64,000 nucleotides of DNA from Acarospora socialis (Eukaryota > Ascomycota > Lecanoromycetes > Acarosporales > Acarosporaceae), in assembly GCA_025617375.2 (NCBI GenBank), contig JAMYGW020000006.1, positions 625,001 to 689,000 on the forward strand, in the 5' to 3' direction. The notes below the pieces were generated by a model that was given only the letters and a program-made list of their open reading frames with translations, was not told where the DNA came from and did no database searches. Positions within the stretch are counted from its first letter, which is position 1; each line of letters begins with the position of its first letter. The position numbers and the translations under genes are program-made. Below are positions 1 to 11,460 of the stretch, in pieces.

Positions 1-420
1 AATAGGTAGCCCAGTAGCACCAGACTCTGAACCCTCCCTAATTGAACATCTATTGGTACCTTATTTAATTGAAAAATGAGGAATTTTTTTCAAAGGCATT
101 CAACTTTGAGTTTCAATCAAGGGTCTAAGACCATATGATACTGTAAGATAACTATGAAACAGAACCAACAGACTGTTCAGAAATGACTGAGCTTCTATAG
201 TATGAGTAGTGAAGGGTTGAAGAATTTTGATTGAGCAATTTCTCTATGCATGTTGGTGAATCTTCAAGCAAGAAGAACTGACAACAAAAGTCAACAATAC
301 TTACTCATACATGACAAGTTCATATTGTCAAATAATCAGATCAATATCTTATGACTAGAATTAAGATTCTCACTTACATGAGAGTGTAAGAGTAAAGTTT
401 TACATCTAACTTTGTAAATT
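1..420. other. Unmutated spacer, no gene recognised
   Basis: This stretch keeps CC, GG and mixed dinucleotides (for example CCCTCCC near base 33 and GGTACC near 55), unlike the sequence that follows. There is no ORF of note, no tRNA boxes and no terminal repeats that I can recognise. It may be single-copy sequence or the end of a short element that escaped mutation. Confidence 0.4.
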
Positions 421-1280
421 TCATTTCACATTTATAACAACAATACAATCAAAATTGATCTTTTTGTTCTATATTACTGTCATTGATTACAAATCTATTA
501 TATTTATTATATTATCTTTTTATCTTTAGAATTAATCAGTTCTAAAACTCTTAATTATGTAAAATTAAATGATAATAATAATAATAACAATAATAATATT
601 TTTATGTTCTTGTGACATCAGATAAATTGATTTATGAAGAAATGTTTTAAAATATTTATGTAGAGAAAAAAAATTCTCTGAAAAACAAAAATCTTTTTAT
701 TATTTATTATATGTTTTGTCATCACTTCTTAAAAGTTTTTACTTTATTTTTATAGCTATTTTATAAATTAATATAATATTTTTTATATCTCACTATACAG
801 AAGAATTTTTGTTATTTTAATTTATTTTAATTTATTTATTTTCATTATAAATTTAATTATTGTTCAAAATTCTTTAAATATGATATTTAATCAATAATAA
901 TTCAATGATTCTTTGTTGTTAAATAATTTTAAATATAAATGAATATGATTAAAATAATGAATCAATATATATTTAATTATTTAATTATTTCATTCACACT
1001 TATATATTAAGATGTTGAATTCAGAAACTTAACAGTGAAATAAAAAAAATTTAAATTTCAGTTTCTCTGTTTTTATTTGTGTTGCAAAATTATTTTATAT
1101 TTTAATTATGATTTATAAAACTAAAATATTTGTTACAATTATGTACAATACACAATCTGCATATTCACTTATACATTTATTTAAAATCTGATTTTGCAGT
1201 CAGATGAATTTTTTATTTTAATAACTAAAATTTTTTACATTATTCTTACTGATAATAATATTTTTATGTTTTAACTAAAG
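421..1280. other. AT-rich spacer
   Basis: Very AT-rich sequence with poly-T/poly-A runs and almost no CC, GG or CG. No coding potential is visible. It contains one copy of a dispersed repeat (1130-1245). Confidence 0.6.
1130..1245 (+). repeat. Dispersed AT-rich repeat, copy A
   Basis: About 115 bp that recurs at 10393-10510 in the same orientation and, reverse-complemented, near 2095-2210 and 2505-2615. The shared core includes CATATTCACTTATACATTTA followed by TTTAAAATCTGAT. The copies are diverged by C/T and G/A changes. The opposed orientation of A versus B and C could mark terminal repeats of a decayed DNA transposon, but no target duplication is visible. Confidence 0.55.
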
Positions 1281-1651
1281 TATGACATTTAATCTGAGAT
1301 TTCTTGAGTATATTAAAGCTAAAATGTTTTATCTTGTTAATATAAGAATTCTCTGATACAGTGATGTTGAATAAATACTTTATTATAATTAAGAGTTGAG
1401 TTAAACATAATTCTTTTCATAAGAAAAATAACTGTGACTATATACTAAGTCTGCTCATCAATCTCATCAATTTCATTGTTAAGAGCATTAAGCATGTTGA
1501 GTACTCAGCTCATTTAGCTTGTCTTGTTCATCATTGATTTTGTCAAGCACAGCAAGATATCACATGACTGCTGTTTAAATATTTCACAGATATACACTTT
1601 TCATGTGTATACATCAGTTTGCTTTAAGTTTATTTTGACTTAATCATAATA
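1281..1651 (-). repeat. Degenerate gypsy LTR (G1 subtype), isolated
   Basis: Reverse-complement match along its whole length to the G1 LTR (2757-3108): the inner-end motif AATCTGAGATTTCTTGAG is near 1290, a TATATA-type box lies near 1440, and the subtype-specific stretch with GTGTATACATCAG is near 1605. No internal gag or pol sequence adjoins it and no 5-bp target duplication could be matched, so it is a solo LTR or a truncated remnant. Confidence 0.7.
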
Positions 1652-2094
1652 AATATATTCTTAAAGTGACTGCACAGATCAGTATTTTTGATTTCTTTGA
1701 TCTGAAATTCAATTATTTTGAAACAAAAAATTACACATTTTGATAAATTATGTTTAGAGCAATCAGAAAATGATAAATTACATGTAATTTATGTAATTTA
1801 TTACAGAAGATGCACAGATTAATATTGACTCATATGATCACTCTATATATTTTGTGTTGAGATTCTTTAAGTTTAAATTATTTATTGTAATATAACTTTA
1901 TCTCTTTTTTTTATTAATTACAATAATAAAACACTATAATATATTGCAAACTGAGATCTGAATTTATTGTTTTAATGTGATGTTGTTGTAATGTAAATGT
2001 TTATTTTATTTTATTTTTATATTTTTAATATCTTTTAATTATAGTTTTATTGTAATCTTTTTCTATATTAAAAGTATAACTCTTTTTATCTTTA

Positions 2095-2210
2095 TGTTTT
2101 GTAAAACTTTTTAATTATTAAAACAAAAAATCTATCTGATTTGTGTGATCAGAGTTTAAATGAATGTGTAAGTAAATATATATATTATATATTATATATA
2201 ACTGTAATAA
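2095..2210 (-). repeat. Dispersed AT-rich repeat, copy B
   Basis: Reverse-complement relative of 1130-1245 and 10393-10510. The recognisable part is the ATCTATCTGATTTG to AATGAATGTGTAAGTAAATA section. Confidence 0.5.
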
Positions 2211-2504
2211 TTATTTTATCTTTGCAAAAAATATACATTCTTAAGTAAAAACATCATATTAATAGATCTCAATTCAAACTCAAATACATACATTTTTCAT
2301 AAATTTAAATCACAAATAAACACAAATTACAAACACAAATCACAAACTCAGACATATATTTTTTAATTATAAATTCAGTGTAACTATTTTTAATACAATC
2401 TTCAATGCAATTTTCAACATTTATGATCTAATCAGACTGTTATTTTTTGATGTATTACACTTAGAAATTTAATACTAATAATGATTAATTAATGTTATTA
2501 TTTA

Positions 2505-2615
2505 TAAAAAGTCTTAATTATTAAAATAAAAGATTCATCTGACTTGCACAGTTATATTTTAAATGAATGTATAAATAAATATATAAATTATATGCTGTAT
2601 ATAATCATAATAGTT
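2505..2615 (-). repeat. Dispersed AT-rich repeat, copy C
   Basis: Reverse-complement relative of 1130-1245, in the same orientation as copy B about 400 bp away. The recognisable part is GATTCATCTGACTTG followed by AAATGAATGTATAAATAAAT. Confidence 0.5.
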
Positions 2616-2756
2616 TTATTGATATGATGTTAAATTATTTTATAATCAATTTTTAATTATTCTTAATTGAAATTATCTGTAATTCTGTTTTCAGAGTTTT
2701 TATATTTTTTTTAAACAATTTTGTAATATTATATAGTGTTTAATTCTGAGTGATGA

Positions 2757-3108
2757 TGTTACAGTTAAGTTAAGACAAACTTAGAGTGAACTGATGTGTA
2801 CATGTGAAAGACATATATTCAAGAAATGTTTAAACAGCAGTCATGTGACATCTTAATATGCTCAATGATGAGCTTGACAAGCAAGCTTGACAAGTTGCAT
2901 GAGTGAGCTGTCTCAATGAGCTCAACAATGAGGTCAGCAAGCAGACTCAGTATATAGTCACAATCATTTTTCTTATGAAAAGAATCATGTTCAACTTAAA
3001 TAACCATCTAAGAGTTAAAGATCAGAATCATTTCAGATCAGCTGTTATATTAATAAGCACAAATTCTTAGTTCTACATATCTGAGAAAACTTAGATTAAA
3101 ATGTTACA
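2757..3108 (+). repeat. G1 5' LTR
   Basis: 352 bp, TGTTACAG...ATGTTACA, matched by 8579-9419 after removal of the SINE. It belongs to a different LTR subtype (CTGATGTGTACAT section) from G2, G3 and G4, whose LTRs are 361 bp. Confidence 0.9.
2951..2957 (+). promoter_or_regulatory. TATA box of gypsy LTR promoter
   Basis: TATATAG lies about 150 bp before the LTR end and is conserved at the matching place in the G2, G3 and G4 LTRs. Transcription would start some 30-40 bp downstream, near the conserved ATGTTCAACTT at 2987. Position and conservation are seen; promoter function is inferred. Confidence 0.5.
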
Positions 3109-6100
3109 CTTTGAACATTCTTACAATATAATGAGTATGATGTCTGACACACAAAAAAATGTCTTGATCTTGTTTCTGAGACAAGCTCAAATAAACTCAT
3201 CTTTATTATTTACTTTGAATAGAATGACAGCACAATCAGTGATGATGTCTGCTCAAGTCATACAACTACTTCTGAGTGCATCTAAGATACAGATACTGAA
3301 TGTTTTTGATGAAGAATAAGAAAAACTGTGAGTTTTTGTGACAAAACTTGATCTATATATTGAATTCAATCAGCTGAAGTTTCATATCAATTAAGAAAAA
3401 ACATTGTTTGCAGTAATCTATCTTGTGAGTGCAGTCTGCAATTGAGTTAATCTCAAGCTGCATGAGTTCTTAAAAAAGAAATACAAAGAGCACAATGCAG
3501 ACACAGAGTCTATGTTCAATGACTATGTACAGTTTAAAAAAGAACTAAGAAAAATCTTCAGAGTAATTGACAAAGAGAGAGCAGCAGAGAAACAAGTTTA
3601 CATCTTGTGACAGAATGAATTGACAGCAGTATATATCATGAAGTTTCAGCAGTTAGTGACACTTATTAGATAAAATAATGAAGCACTCATTTATCAGTAC
3701 TATTGTGAGTTAAGAAAGTTCATTAAAAACAAAATAGTCTGAGCAGAACAATCAGACAATTTTCAGAGAATGATCAATCTGAGCATTAATATCAACAGTC
3801 ATCAATAAGAACAACAGATGAAACAGAAAAAATATTGAATGTTATCTATGATAAAAGATTAAGAAGAAAGCTTCTGATCATGAGTAAAGCAATATGTTTT
3901 ATTAATAAGATATAGAGAGACAAACTTTATGAATCTCAATACAATCAAGAAGTGTCATCAGAAATCATGAAAGACTAAATGAACAGAGCATGAATGTCAG
4001 TCAGAGCAGTTCACTAAGTCTTAAATGACACTGCAAAATGAGATGTGAATGTATTACAACTGTAAAAAACCTAAACATCTTGTCTGAAAGTGTAACAGAT
4101 CTCAGATAGAAAGAAAAAATGTTGTAGTGACAGTTAAGAAAAATACACACATAGTGCACAATGCTCTCAACTAAACAGTCTGTTATGATGACATGTGCAG
4201 AGTACACATGAGTGCAAAAGACAGAGCTGAATGATACTCACAGAAGTTTAAAAGAAAAGACAAAAACAAATACAATAGATCAGCAAACAAAAAAGAATTA
4301 GTTATTCTTATCAGAAAAAGAGTTCTTGATGCTGAGAAAGAAGACAATGCTTTTAAAGATAACATTGAAAAGACTGATGATCATAAATTTCAGATTGATG
4401 AATTCTGAATATTTCTTAATAGTAATATACTCATAAAAGAAAGTTCAGATGATGCTGAGACAGAACTTTTAAGAAAGTATCAAGTAAAGATTGAAGAAAA
4501 TCTAAGTGCTCAGAGAAAAATGACATCAGATTACAATACAACACAGAAGAAAAAACAAGAGACTCAAGATTAGAAAGCAGAGATATGCAAAGAATTTAAT
4601 GATTTAATAAAAGATATATGAACAATCACAGAAAAGTTGATGTCAGAATTTCTTGTGTAAAGAATCAAGAGTCACAAGATTAAAATATGCTTATCTGAAG
4701 AGTATATCATGCAGAATGAAGACAGATGAATTTTCAATGAAGAATACATATCATCTGAATTTCTGCAAAAAGTAAAAGTCTTTGAGAGTCAGTTGCAGAT
4801 GAAGTACAATTAATATGAATTCTGACTACACTCAGAAAGATGCATTGAGCAGTACAGTCTAAAGTATGTGAATTTCATGATCAGAAGAAAACTCAGATGA
4901 TTTTAAGAACTTTGAAGATGAGTTGAACAATTAAGTGAGTCAAAAAACAAAAAGCTCTCTTGATGAGACTAGAGAATAAGAAGCTAGTGATGTCTCAAAG
5001 ACAAGACAATGATTATTGAATATGAATCAAGATTATAATCAATGAACATCACATCAACACATTGATGAATTCTGAAGCAGATGATAACATTATGAGTTAA
5101 AAAACAGTCAAAATGTTGAAATTAGAGATATAGTGAGTGCACTGTTCATTCAACATATGAATGACAAACAGAGTCATTGAGAGAATTGATGAGAAAATCT
5201 GTGTGAAGATCTCAATTCTTGAAAATTCACAAGAGATAATGTTCAATGTTATGAAATCAATTGAATATGACACAGTGCTAGAGATACCCTGATTGTGTAA
5301 GAGAAATTTGAAAATTAACTGAGTTACAAAAGAAATATGTGCAATCAAAGACACATATCAGATTTTTAAACAATCAGAAATGAGCTTATCAGAGTATAAG
5401 TCATGAGATCATGAAATATCACTATTGAATGAAAAGCAATCTAAGTGAATGTCATTATACTCAATGAGTGAAAATCAACTCAAGAAAGTTAGAACTTATC
5501 TTGACAAGAATCTTAAGAGAAAATTCATAAAATCATCAAAATTGTCAGCAGAATATTCAATTCTGTTTGTATCAAAGAAGAATGACAGAAAACAACTATG
5601 TGTTGATTATAGACAACTCAATGAGATAACTCATCAAGATAATTATTTTCTACTGTTAATAGAAGAGTTGCAAGATCAATTGAGCAAGACTAAGTAATTC
5701 ACAAGCTTAGATCTTAAGAACATCTACTATCAAGTTAAAATGAAAGAAGATAAAAAATGAAAGATGACATTCTGAACAAGATACAGACACTATGAGTACA
5801 TTGTTATGTTATTTGAGTTAAAAAATGCATCAGTCATCTTTCAGAGATTGATCAATAATATGTTGAGAGAATATCTCAATGATTTTGTAATCATATATCT
5901 TGATGATATTCTGATATACTCAGAAGATCTTAAGAAACACTGCAGACATATGCACAAAATATTAGCAGAACTCAACAAGAGAGTTTTGTACATAAAAAAG
6001 TTGAAAAGTTGATTCAAGATCAAGAAAGTTAAGTTTTTAGACTATGTGAGTCAATCTGAACAAATCAAGAAAAATTCAAAAAAGATAAAAGCAGTCAGAA

Positions 6101-8060
6101 ACTGATCAACATCAAAATAAATTAAGAAAGTACAAGTCTTTCTGAAATTAATGAATTATTATTGAAAGTTCATATCAAACTATGCAAGAATTGCAAAATC
6201 ACTGACACATTTGACACACAAAAGTGAAAAATAGCATTGAGATCAAGAACAGAAAAATGCATTTCACATATTAAAGAAAAGTTTTAGTGAAACAGCACAC
6301 CTGAGAATACTCAATTCAGCATACAAGAAAACACTGAAAACTGATGCTTCAGATTTCACAGTAAAAACATATTTGTATTAGATTGAGAATGAACAGCAGA
6401 AATTCATAGTATATCAATTTAGAAAGTTATCAGAACTCAAGAAAAGATATGAGATTCATGATAAGAAACTTCTTGCAATAGTCAAAGCACTACAAAACTG
6501 AAGATCTTATCTCACAAAAATGAATAAGTCAATTCAGATTTATACAGATCACAAGAATCTGAGAAACTTTGCAACAACAAAACAACTTAACTGATGACAG
6601 ATTTGTTGAGTGAAGCAGTTGACAGATTATGAATTTCAGATTCATTACAAGAAGAATAATGAAAATGATGAAGTGAATGTCTTGAGTAAATGATCTGATC
6701 ATGAAAATATACAGATAATACATGTCAGAATTCTGAGCAAAGATGACAAAGAAGTTCTTATAAAGAACTTAGCAGCAATGTACAAAATAAAGCAAGTTCT
6801 CTTGACAGATGAAGAATTCATTAAGATGTGTCACTATAACAGAGTTGATGAACATCTAGAAATCAAGTGCACTGAGAATCTAGTGCAAAGAAGACACAAT
6901 ATTAATGATTTTAGAAATTGAATCATTAAGATAATTACTGTGTGCAATTCATGCTGAAGAAACAAGATCAGTCAAGATAGACAGTACAATGAAGTAACAC
7001 AATTAAATGCATTAAATGCACTATGAAAGTCAGTTATCATGAACTTCATTATGAAGTTATTATCATTGAAGAACTCAGCATGAGAAGTGAAATTCAACAG
7101 TATATTGATCATAGTGAATAGATTAATCAAGTATACAATGTTCATTTCATTCAAAGAAACTGCAACAGCATCAGTATTGATGTATATTATACTGCAAGAA
7201 TTGATTAACAATCATGAACTATTAAAAGAATTTATCATCAACAGAGACAAGCTGTTTACAAGCAAGTTTTGAGAAACACTCACAGCAGAACTCAGAATAA
7301 AGCACAAGATATTGATGACATATCATTCACAGACAAATGAACAAAGTAAATGAATGAATCAAACAGTAAAAACATACTTGAGACACTATGTCAACAGAAG
7401 TCAAAATAACTGAGTACAACTGTTGCTGACAGCACAGTTTGCATACAATAATGCAAGAAACAAGATCATGAGAGAAACATCTTTCTATATGAACTATGAC
7501 TACAATTCAGAAATATAACAAGATTTCAGAGAACACAGATCACAGAGTCAAAAAGTAATTCTAGATATTGCTCAGATGAACAAATTGCATCAAGATCTAA
7601 CAAGATGAATCAAACAGCAGAAGAAACAAACAATAGAGACAAAATCATTTGAAGAAGAAAACAAGATATACTTAAGAACAAACAACATAAAAACTAAAAA
7701 AAAAAGCAAGAAGCTGAAGAACAAGAGCATAGAATTATTCAAGATTATACAAAACATCAAAGAATTAAGTTACAAGCTAGACTTACTCAAGAAGATGAGA
7801 ATACACTCAGTATTTCATGCATTCATGTTACAGCATTGCAATCAGTTCATATCACTTCAGATCATTAAAACATCTGTTGAACTCAAAAAAGAATATGAAA
7901 TTGAGAACATTTTAAAGAAGAAAATGATTAGTGAAAAAACTCACTATCTCATTAAATAAACAGATTATAGTATCTCAGAAAACATCTGAAAATTCAAAGA
8001 GAATCTCAAGAACTGCACAAGAACACTTCAATATTTTGAGAAAAGAAGTCAATATTAGCT
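3101..8060 (+). pseudogene. G1 gag-pol remnant
   Basis: Translation starts at an ATG that overlaps the last LTR bases (MLHFEHSYN), as in G2, G3 and G4. A CCHC knuckle remnant (YYNCKKPKH...C) lies near 4047-4110, marking the end of gag. RT is at about 5449-6110 with the catalytic YLDDILIYS near 5897; RNase H is at about 6330-6700 (LKTDAS, TDHKNL); the integrase zinc domain is at about 6829-6960 (CHYNR...VCNSC) and the core follows to about 7560; the chromodomain is at 7891-8040. Typical gypsy MPFGL and NAP motifs read as LFEL and NAS, which is CC-to-TC and GG-to-GA change. Many in-frame stops, often former TGG, make it non-functional. Confidence 0.9.
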
Positions 8061-8089
8061 CAGAAAAATGACAACATCAAGTTAATAAG

Positions 8090-8500
8090 TTATGATATTG
8101 TTTGAGAATCTTCATTCTCAGTCTCATCATTATCACTATTAAGTTCAGCAGTAAGACAATCAATCTTCTGTGAAGCACAGCAGTCTGTTTGATTCAGTGT
8201 TTTCTGAAGATGTATAATTTTAAAGAAAAGTGCAGCAAGCTCAACATGCTTGACTGTCAATTTGTTGTTTGCTTTACTTATTTTCTTTTGAAGCAAAAGA
8301 CAAGTTCTATTGAGAGACTTTCACAATACATCAACACACAGACAATCATGATGAGTATATTTATCACATTTTGATTGAGATTTCATTACAAAACAATCAA
8401 TGCTGCAACAAACACAATAGTCACAAGAAAACAGAGTAGACACATCATTGATCTGAATTTTCTTTGCAATTCTTAGATAATTTCAATTTTTAAAAAGCAT
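8090..8500 (-). pseudogene. Antisense Cys-rich/coiled-coil ORF of gypsy G1
   Basis: A reading frame opposite to pol, between the pol end and the 3' LTR. From the ATG at 8498-8500 it reads a short basic N-terminus (LRIAKKIQ), a cysteine cluster (CDYCVCC..DCFVM, then KCDKY), and a heptad-like helix (LQKKISKANNKL) ending in an acidic tail (SDNDETENEDSQ). It is interrupted by two stops in this copy; the last 68 residues are open. The same frame occurs at the same place in G2, G3, G4 and, more diverged, G5. I know of similar unnamed fungal proteins but not of an established function; the CxxC pairs suggest zinc binding. Confidence 0.65.
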
Positions 8501-8625
8501 TGTTGCTGACAGCAGACAATATGAATATTCTCACTTATATAGATTCTAGAAAACTAGCATCTGAGAAGAAAAGAATAGTGTTATAATCAAGTTGAGACAA
8601 GTTTAAAGCAGACTGATGTGTACAT

Positions 8626-9101
8626 TTATTTATTCTTCAATTTTATAGTCTATATGCAACAATATATGTTATGACAGACTTGTGTTAAGGTATTTGTTGA
8701 ATATGCAGATTTATTCTGACAATTCATATGTAATATATGAATTACAGATTTATTCTGATAATTCTAATTGCTTATTGATCACTTCTGAGCAGTCAACCTG
8801 ATTGTGGGTCTCAATGGTCAATAGTTAAGGAAATATGGGGTTTGGTGTCTAAATAATAGGTAAATAATTGTGTATATAGTGTCTTTTATAGACAACTAAG
8901 ACCTGTAGAATTTTTTCCTCACTTGTTTTTCTTATACAGCTGAATGACCCAATGGATGATTTGGTGAGTGGTGTGGGATTTGAACTCATGATCTTATAAT
9001 TTAAGTGAGAAATTCAATTGGGGTCACTACTTTCATGAATTTTCACTTAAATTAAAAGACTATCAAAGTGATACACATTCACTGTACCACTCTACCACCC
9101 T
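8626..9101 (-). mobile_element. tRNA-derived SINE with LINE-type 3' end
   Basis: 476-bp insertion flanked by a perfect 13-bp target duplication CTGATGTGTACAT (8613-8625 and 9102-9114). Read on the minus strand it begins with Pol III A- and B-box sequences and ends in GAAGAATAAATAA, the same tail as the LINEs at 31132, 60460 and 63918. A 32-bp stretch (8771-8802) also matches the LINE 3' UTR (60298-60330) at roughly 80 per cent. It keeps many CC and GG dinucleotides although it sits inside a heavily mutated LTR, so it arrived later or is too short to be recognised. It has no coding capacity and would depend on the LINE's enzyme. Confidence 0.85.
8976..9097 (-). promoter_or_regulatory. Internal Pol III promoter (A and B boxes) of the SINE
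   Basis: On the minus strand TGGTAGAGTGG (9087-9097) fits the A-box consensus TRGYNNANNNG, and GAGTTCAAATCC (8976-8987) contains a perfect GWTCRANNC B box. Their spacing of about 100 nt is long for a tRNA, suggesting an intron-bearing or expanded tRNA ancestor. Confidence 0.75.
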
Positions 9102-10392
9102 CTGATGTGTACATGCAGAAGATATATATTTAAAAAATATTTAGACAGCAGTCATGTAACATCTCAACATGCTCAATGATGAGCTTGACAAGCAAGCTCA
9201 ATGAATTGCATAAATAAACTGTCTCAATGAGCTCAACAATGAGATCAGCAAGCAGACTCAGTATATAGTCACAATCATTTTTCTTATGAAAAGAATCATG
9301 TTCAACTTAAGTAATTATCTAAGAGTTAAAGATCAGAACTGTTTCAGATCAGTCATTATATTAATAAGCACAAACTCTTAGTTCTACATACTCAAGAAAG
9401 CTTAGGTTAGAACATTACAGATAATTAATTTGTGTTTTTTGTTTTATACTTTTTTATGAATATTTTGTTGATATTACATTGATATTATATAAATAAAAGT
9501 TAAAAATATAATTATTATATAGATCTATCTTATTTATATAATTATAATTTTTCATGTTGAAGTATTTAAAATATTTATAATTAATATTTAAATTTACTGT
9601 CTTTACATCAATATTTATTAAATAAGATTTTAATTTTAATTTTGTATTTATTTGAACTCTGAGCAATTTAATGTTTAATTTTAGTTTAATGATGTTTTTT
9701 TATATATTCAATATCATTTTTATGTTAAAATATTGAGAATGTCTGAACAGATATAATAGTTTGTATTTTTGTGATATAAATATTGAATTATAAATATTAA
9801 TATATTAATGCAAATATATATCATAAATAACTATTAAAGTTCTGTAATTTTTCTATGCATTTTTATTATATTAATAAATTAATGTTATTAATAAAATTTA
9901 TTGTGAACAGTTTTGTTTTTTGTGTTTTATTGTTGTTGAAAAGCTTCATATTGAAGAAAAGAAAAATAAATGTTATTGAGAAATCTTGAAATATATTGAT
10001 GTTAATTGAGTATAAAATTGTTATTTTTCATTAAAAAAGAAAATAATTGTTCATTTTATAGAAAACTTAATAATTGATTTAATTAAATTCTTCAAAAGAT
10101 TTTTCTTTTACAGATTGTGTAGTAATTTTTATAATTTATATTATTAAATATTTTTGTTATATTTAGATTGAATATTGTTGTTATACTTTTTTTATTATTA
10201 TTTTAAATAGTATATATCTGTTTTATCAGTAATTTAAGAACTGATTTTTTATAAATTTTCATTGATAATTTTATAAATTAATTGTAATGTATAAATTATA
10301 TATTAATAATTTAAATATTTTTCTCAATACTTTTGCTAATTCTACAATTTCTTTTAATTTATTTTTTTTCATTTTAAATTTAACTGTATGAA

Positions 10393-10510
10393 ACATCATT
10401 GTTATAATTGTGTATCATATAATTTACATATTCACTTATACATTTATTTAAAATCTGATCTTATAGTTAGATGAGTTTTTTGTTTTAGTGATTAAGATTT
10501 TTTACAATTA
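10393..10510 (+). repeat. Dispersed AT-rich repeat, copy D
   Basis: Close match to 1130-1245 over the CATATTCACTTATACATTTA core and the following TTTAAAATCTGAT section, with C/T and G/A substitutions. Confidence 0.6.
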
Positions 10511-10841
10511 TATTTTCACTGAGTAAATGTTGTATTAATATATTATTTTGTAATTAATTAAATTTCTTAGAATTTTTTATGTATTTATTAATTGTTTAAA
10601 ATTTACAAAATAGTTTAAATTTAAATTTTTTATTGTGTATTGAATTGAAATGATGTACAGTTCAAGATTTTAATATTAAATCATTTAATAGATTTTAGAG
10701 TGTGCAATAGAATGTGTAATTTTAGATGATAATTTATATGAAAATAAATTATTGCTTTTGAAATTTATACTTTTCAACTCACAAAAATGATAATTCAGAT
10801 ATAACATAATGTATTTTTGATAATTTATTCTGAGAGAGTGT

Positions 10842-10911
10842 GAACCAATCAGCAGTTACATACTTTTTTCTGAATCAATCAGTGATTATGTACTTTTTGT
10901 GAGTCAATGAG
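10842..10911 (+). repeat. Short tandem repeat, about 30 bp x 2.3
   Basis: Successive units begin GAACCAATCAGCAG, GAATCAATCAGTGA and GAGTCAATGAG, each of the first two ending in TACTTTTT. Differences are mostly C/T and G/A. Confidence 0.55.
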
Positions 10912-11022
10912 AAGAGTTTTGAAGTGTAATACAATATAAAATTAATTGACTTTATTTCACTAGCAGAAACACTAGTGCTGCAATGCAATGTTCTATTTAC
11001 AGTAATGTATTTTTCTGCTACT

Positions 11023-11383
11023 TGTAACATTCTAATCTGAGATTTCTCAGGTATGTAGAGCTAAGAGTTTGTGCTTGTTAATATAACAGTTGGTCTGAAA
11101 CAGTTCTGAACTTTAACTCTTAGATGATTACTTAAGTTGAACATAATTGTTTTCTTAAGAAAAACAACTCTACTATATAGAACTTGCTTGATGTTTCTGT
11201 ATTGAGCACTCTTGATGTTTCAATGTCTTAATGTCAAGAAGTTGAGTTCTCAACTCATCTGCTCATCATCAAGTCATTGTGTTGTCACATGACTGCTGTC
11301 TAACAGTTCTTTTCATACACACTCTGAGTGAACTTCTGATTCTGAATTCATGAGTTTCTTTCTGATTAGACATGATTGTAACA
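11023..11383 (-). repeat. G2 3' LTR
   Basis: 361 bp, TGTAACATTC...ATTGTAACA on the plus strand. Against the partner LTR many sites read TG here and CA there (for example TTGATGTTT versus TCAACATCT), the two outcomes expected from decay of an ancestral CG. Confidence 0.93.
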
Positions 11384-11460
11384 TCATTTTTCTCTCTCAG
11401 GTGCTAGTTCTTTAGAGTTTATTTAAATGAAAGTATATAACAATCTCATCATCAGCAACA

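Larger units (their letters stand above)
1652..2756. other. AT-rich spacer
   Basis: No gene seen. It holds two minus-orientation copies of the dispersed repeat and a low-complexity CACAAAT-like run around 2310-2355. Dinucleotides are fully of the mutated type. Confidence 0.6.
2757..9419 (+). mobile_element. Ty3/gypsy chromovirus G1, complete but mutated
   Basis: Full-length LTR retrotransposon. Both LTRs are 352 bp once a SINE inside the 3' LTR is discounted, and they start TGTTA and end TTACA. The flanks are GATGA (2752-2756) and GATAA (9420-9424), a 5-bp target duplication with one G-to-A change. The internal region carries gag, protease, RT, RNase H, integrase and a C-terminal chromodomain in gypsy order, all broken by stops. 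Chromodomain integrases are known in chromoviruses to steer insertion to heterochromatin, which fits the neighbourhood. Confidence 0.93.
8579..9419 (+). repeat. G1 3' LTR, split by a SINE
   Basis: Matches the 5' LTR from TGTTATAATC to ACATTACA apart from 489 bp (SINE plus duplicated target). It is preceded by a purine-rich tract (GAGAAGAAAAGAATAG, 8563-8578) that fits a polypurine primer site. Confidence 0.88.
9420..11004. other. AT-rich spacer
   Basis: No gene seen. Contains dispersed repeat copy D, a short 30-bp tandem repeat and long poly-T/A stretches. Dinucleotides are of the mutated type. Confidence 0.6.

Noticed and set aside
9454-9666. 70-residue ORF in AT-rich DNA
   Set aside because: Asn/Lys/Tyr/Ile-rich translation typical of random AT sequence; no relatives in the window.
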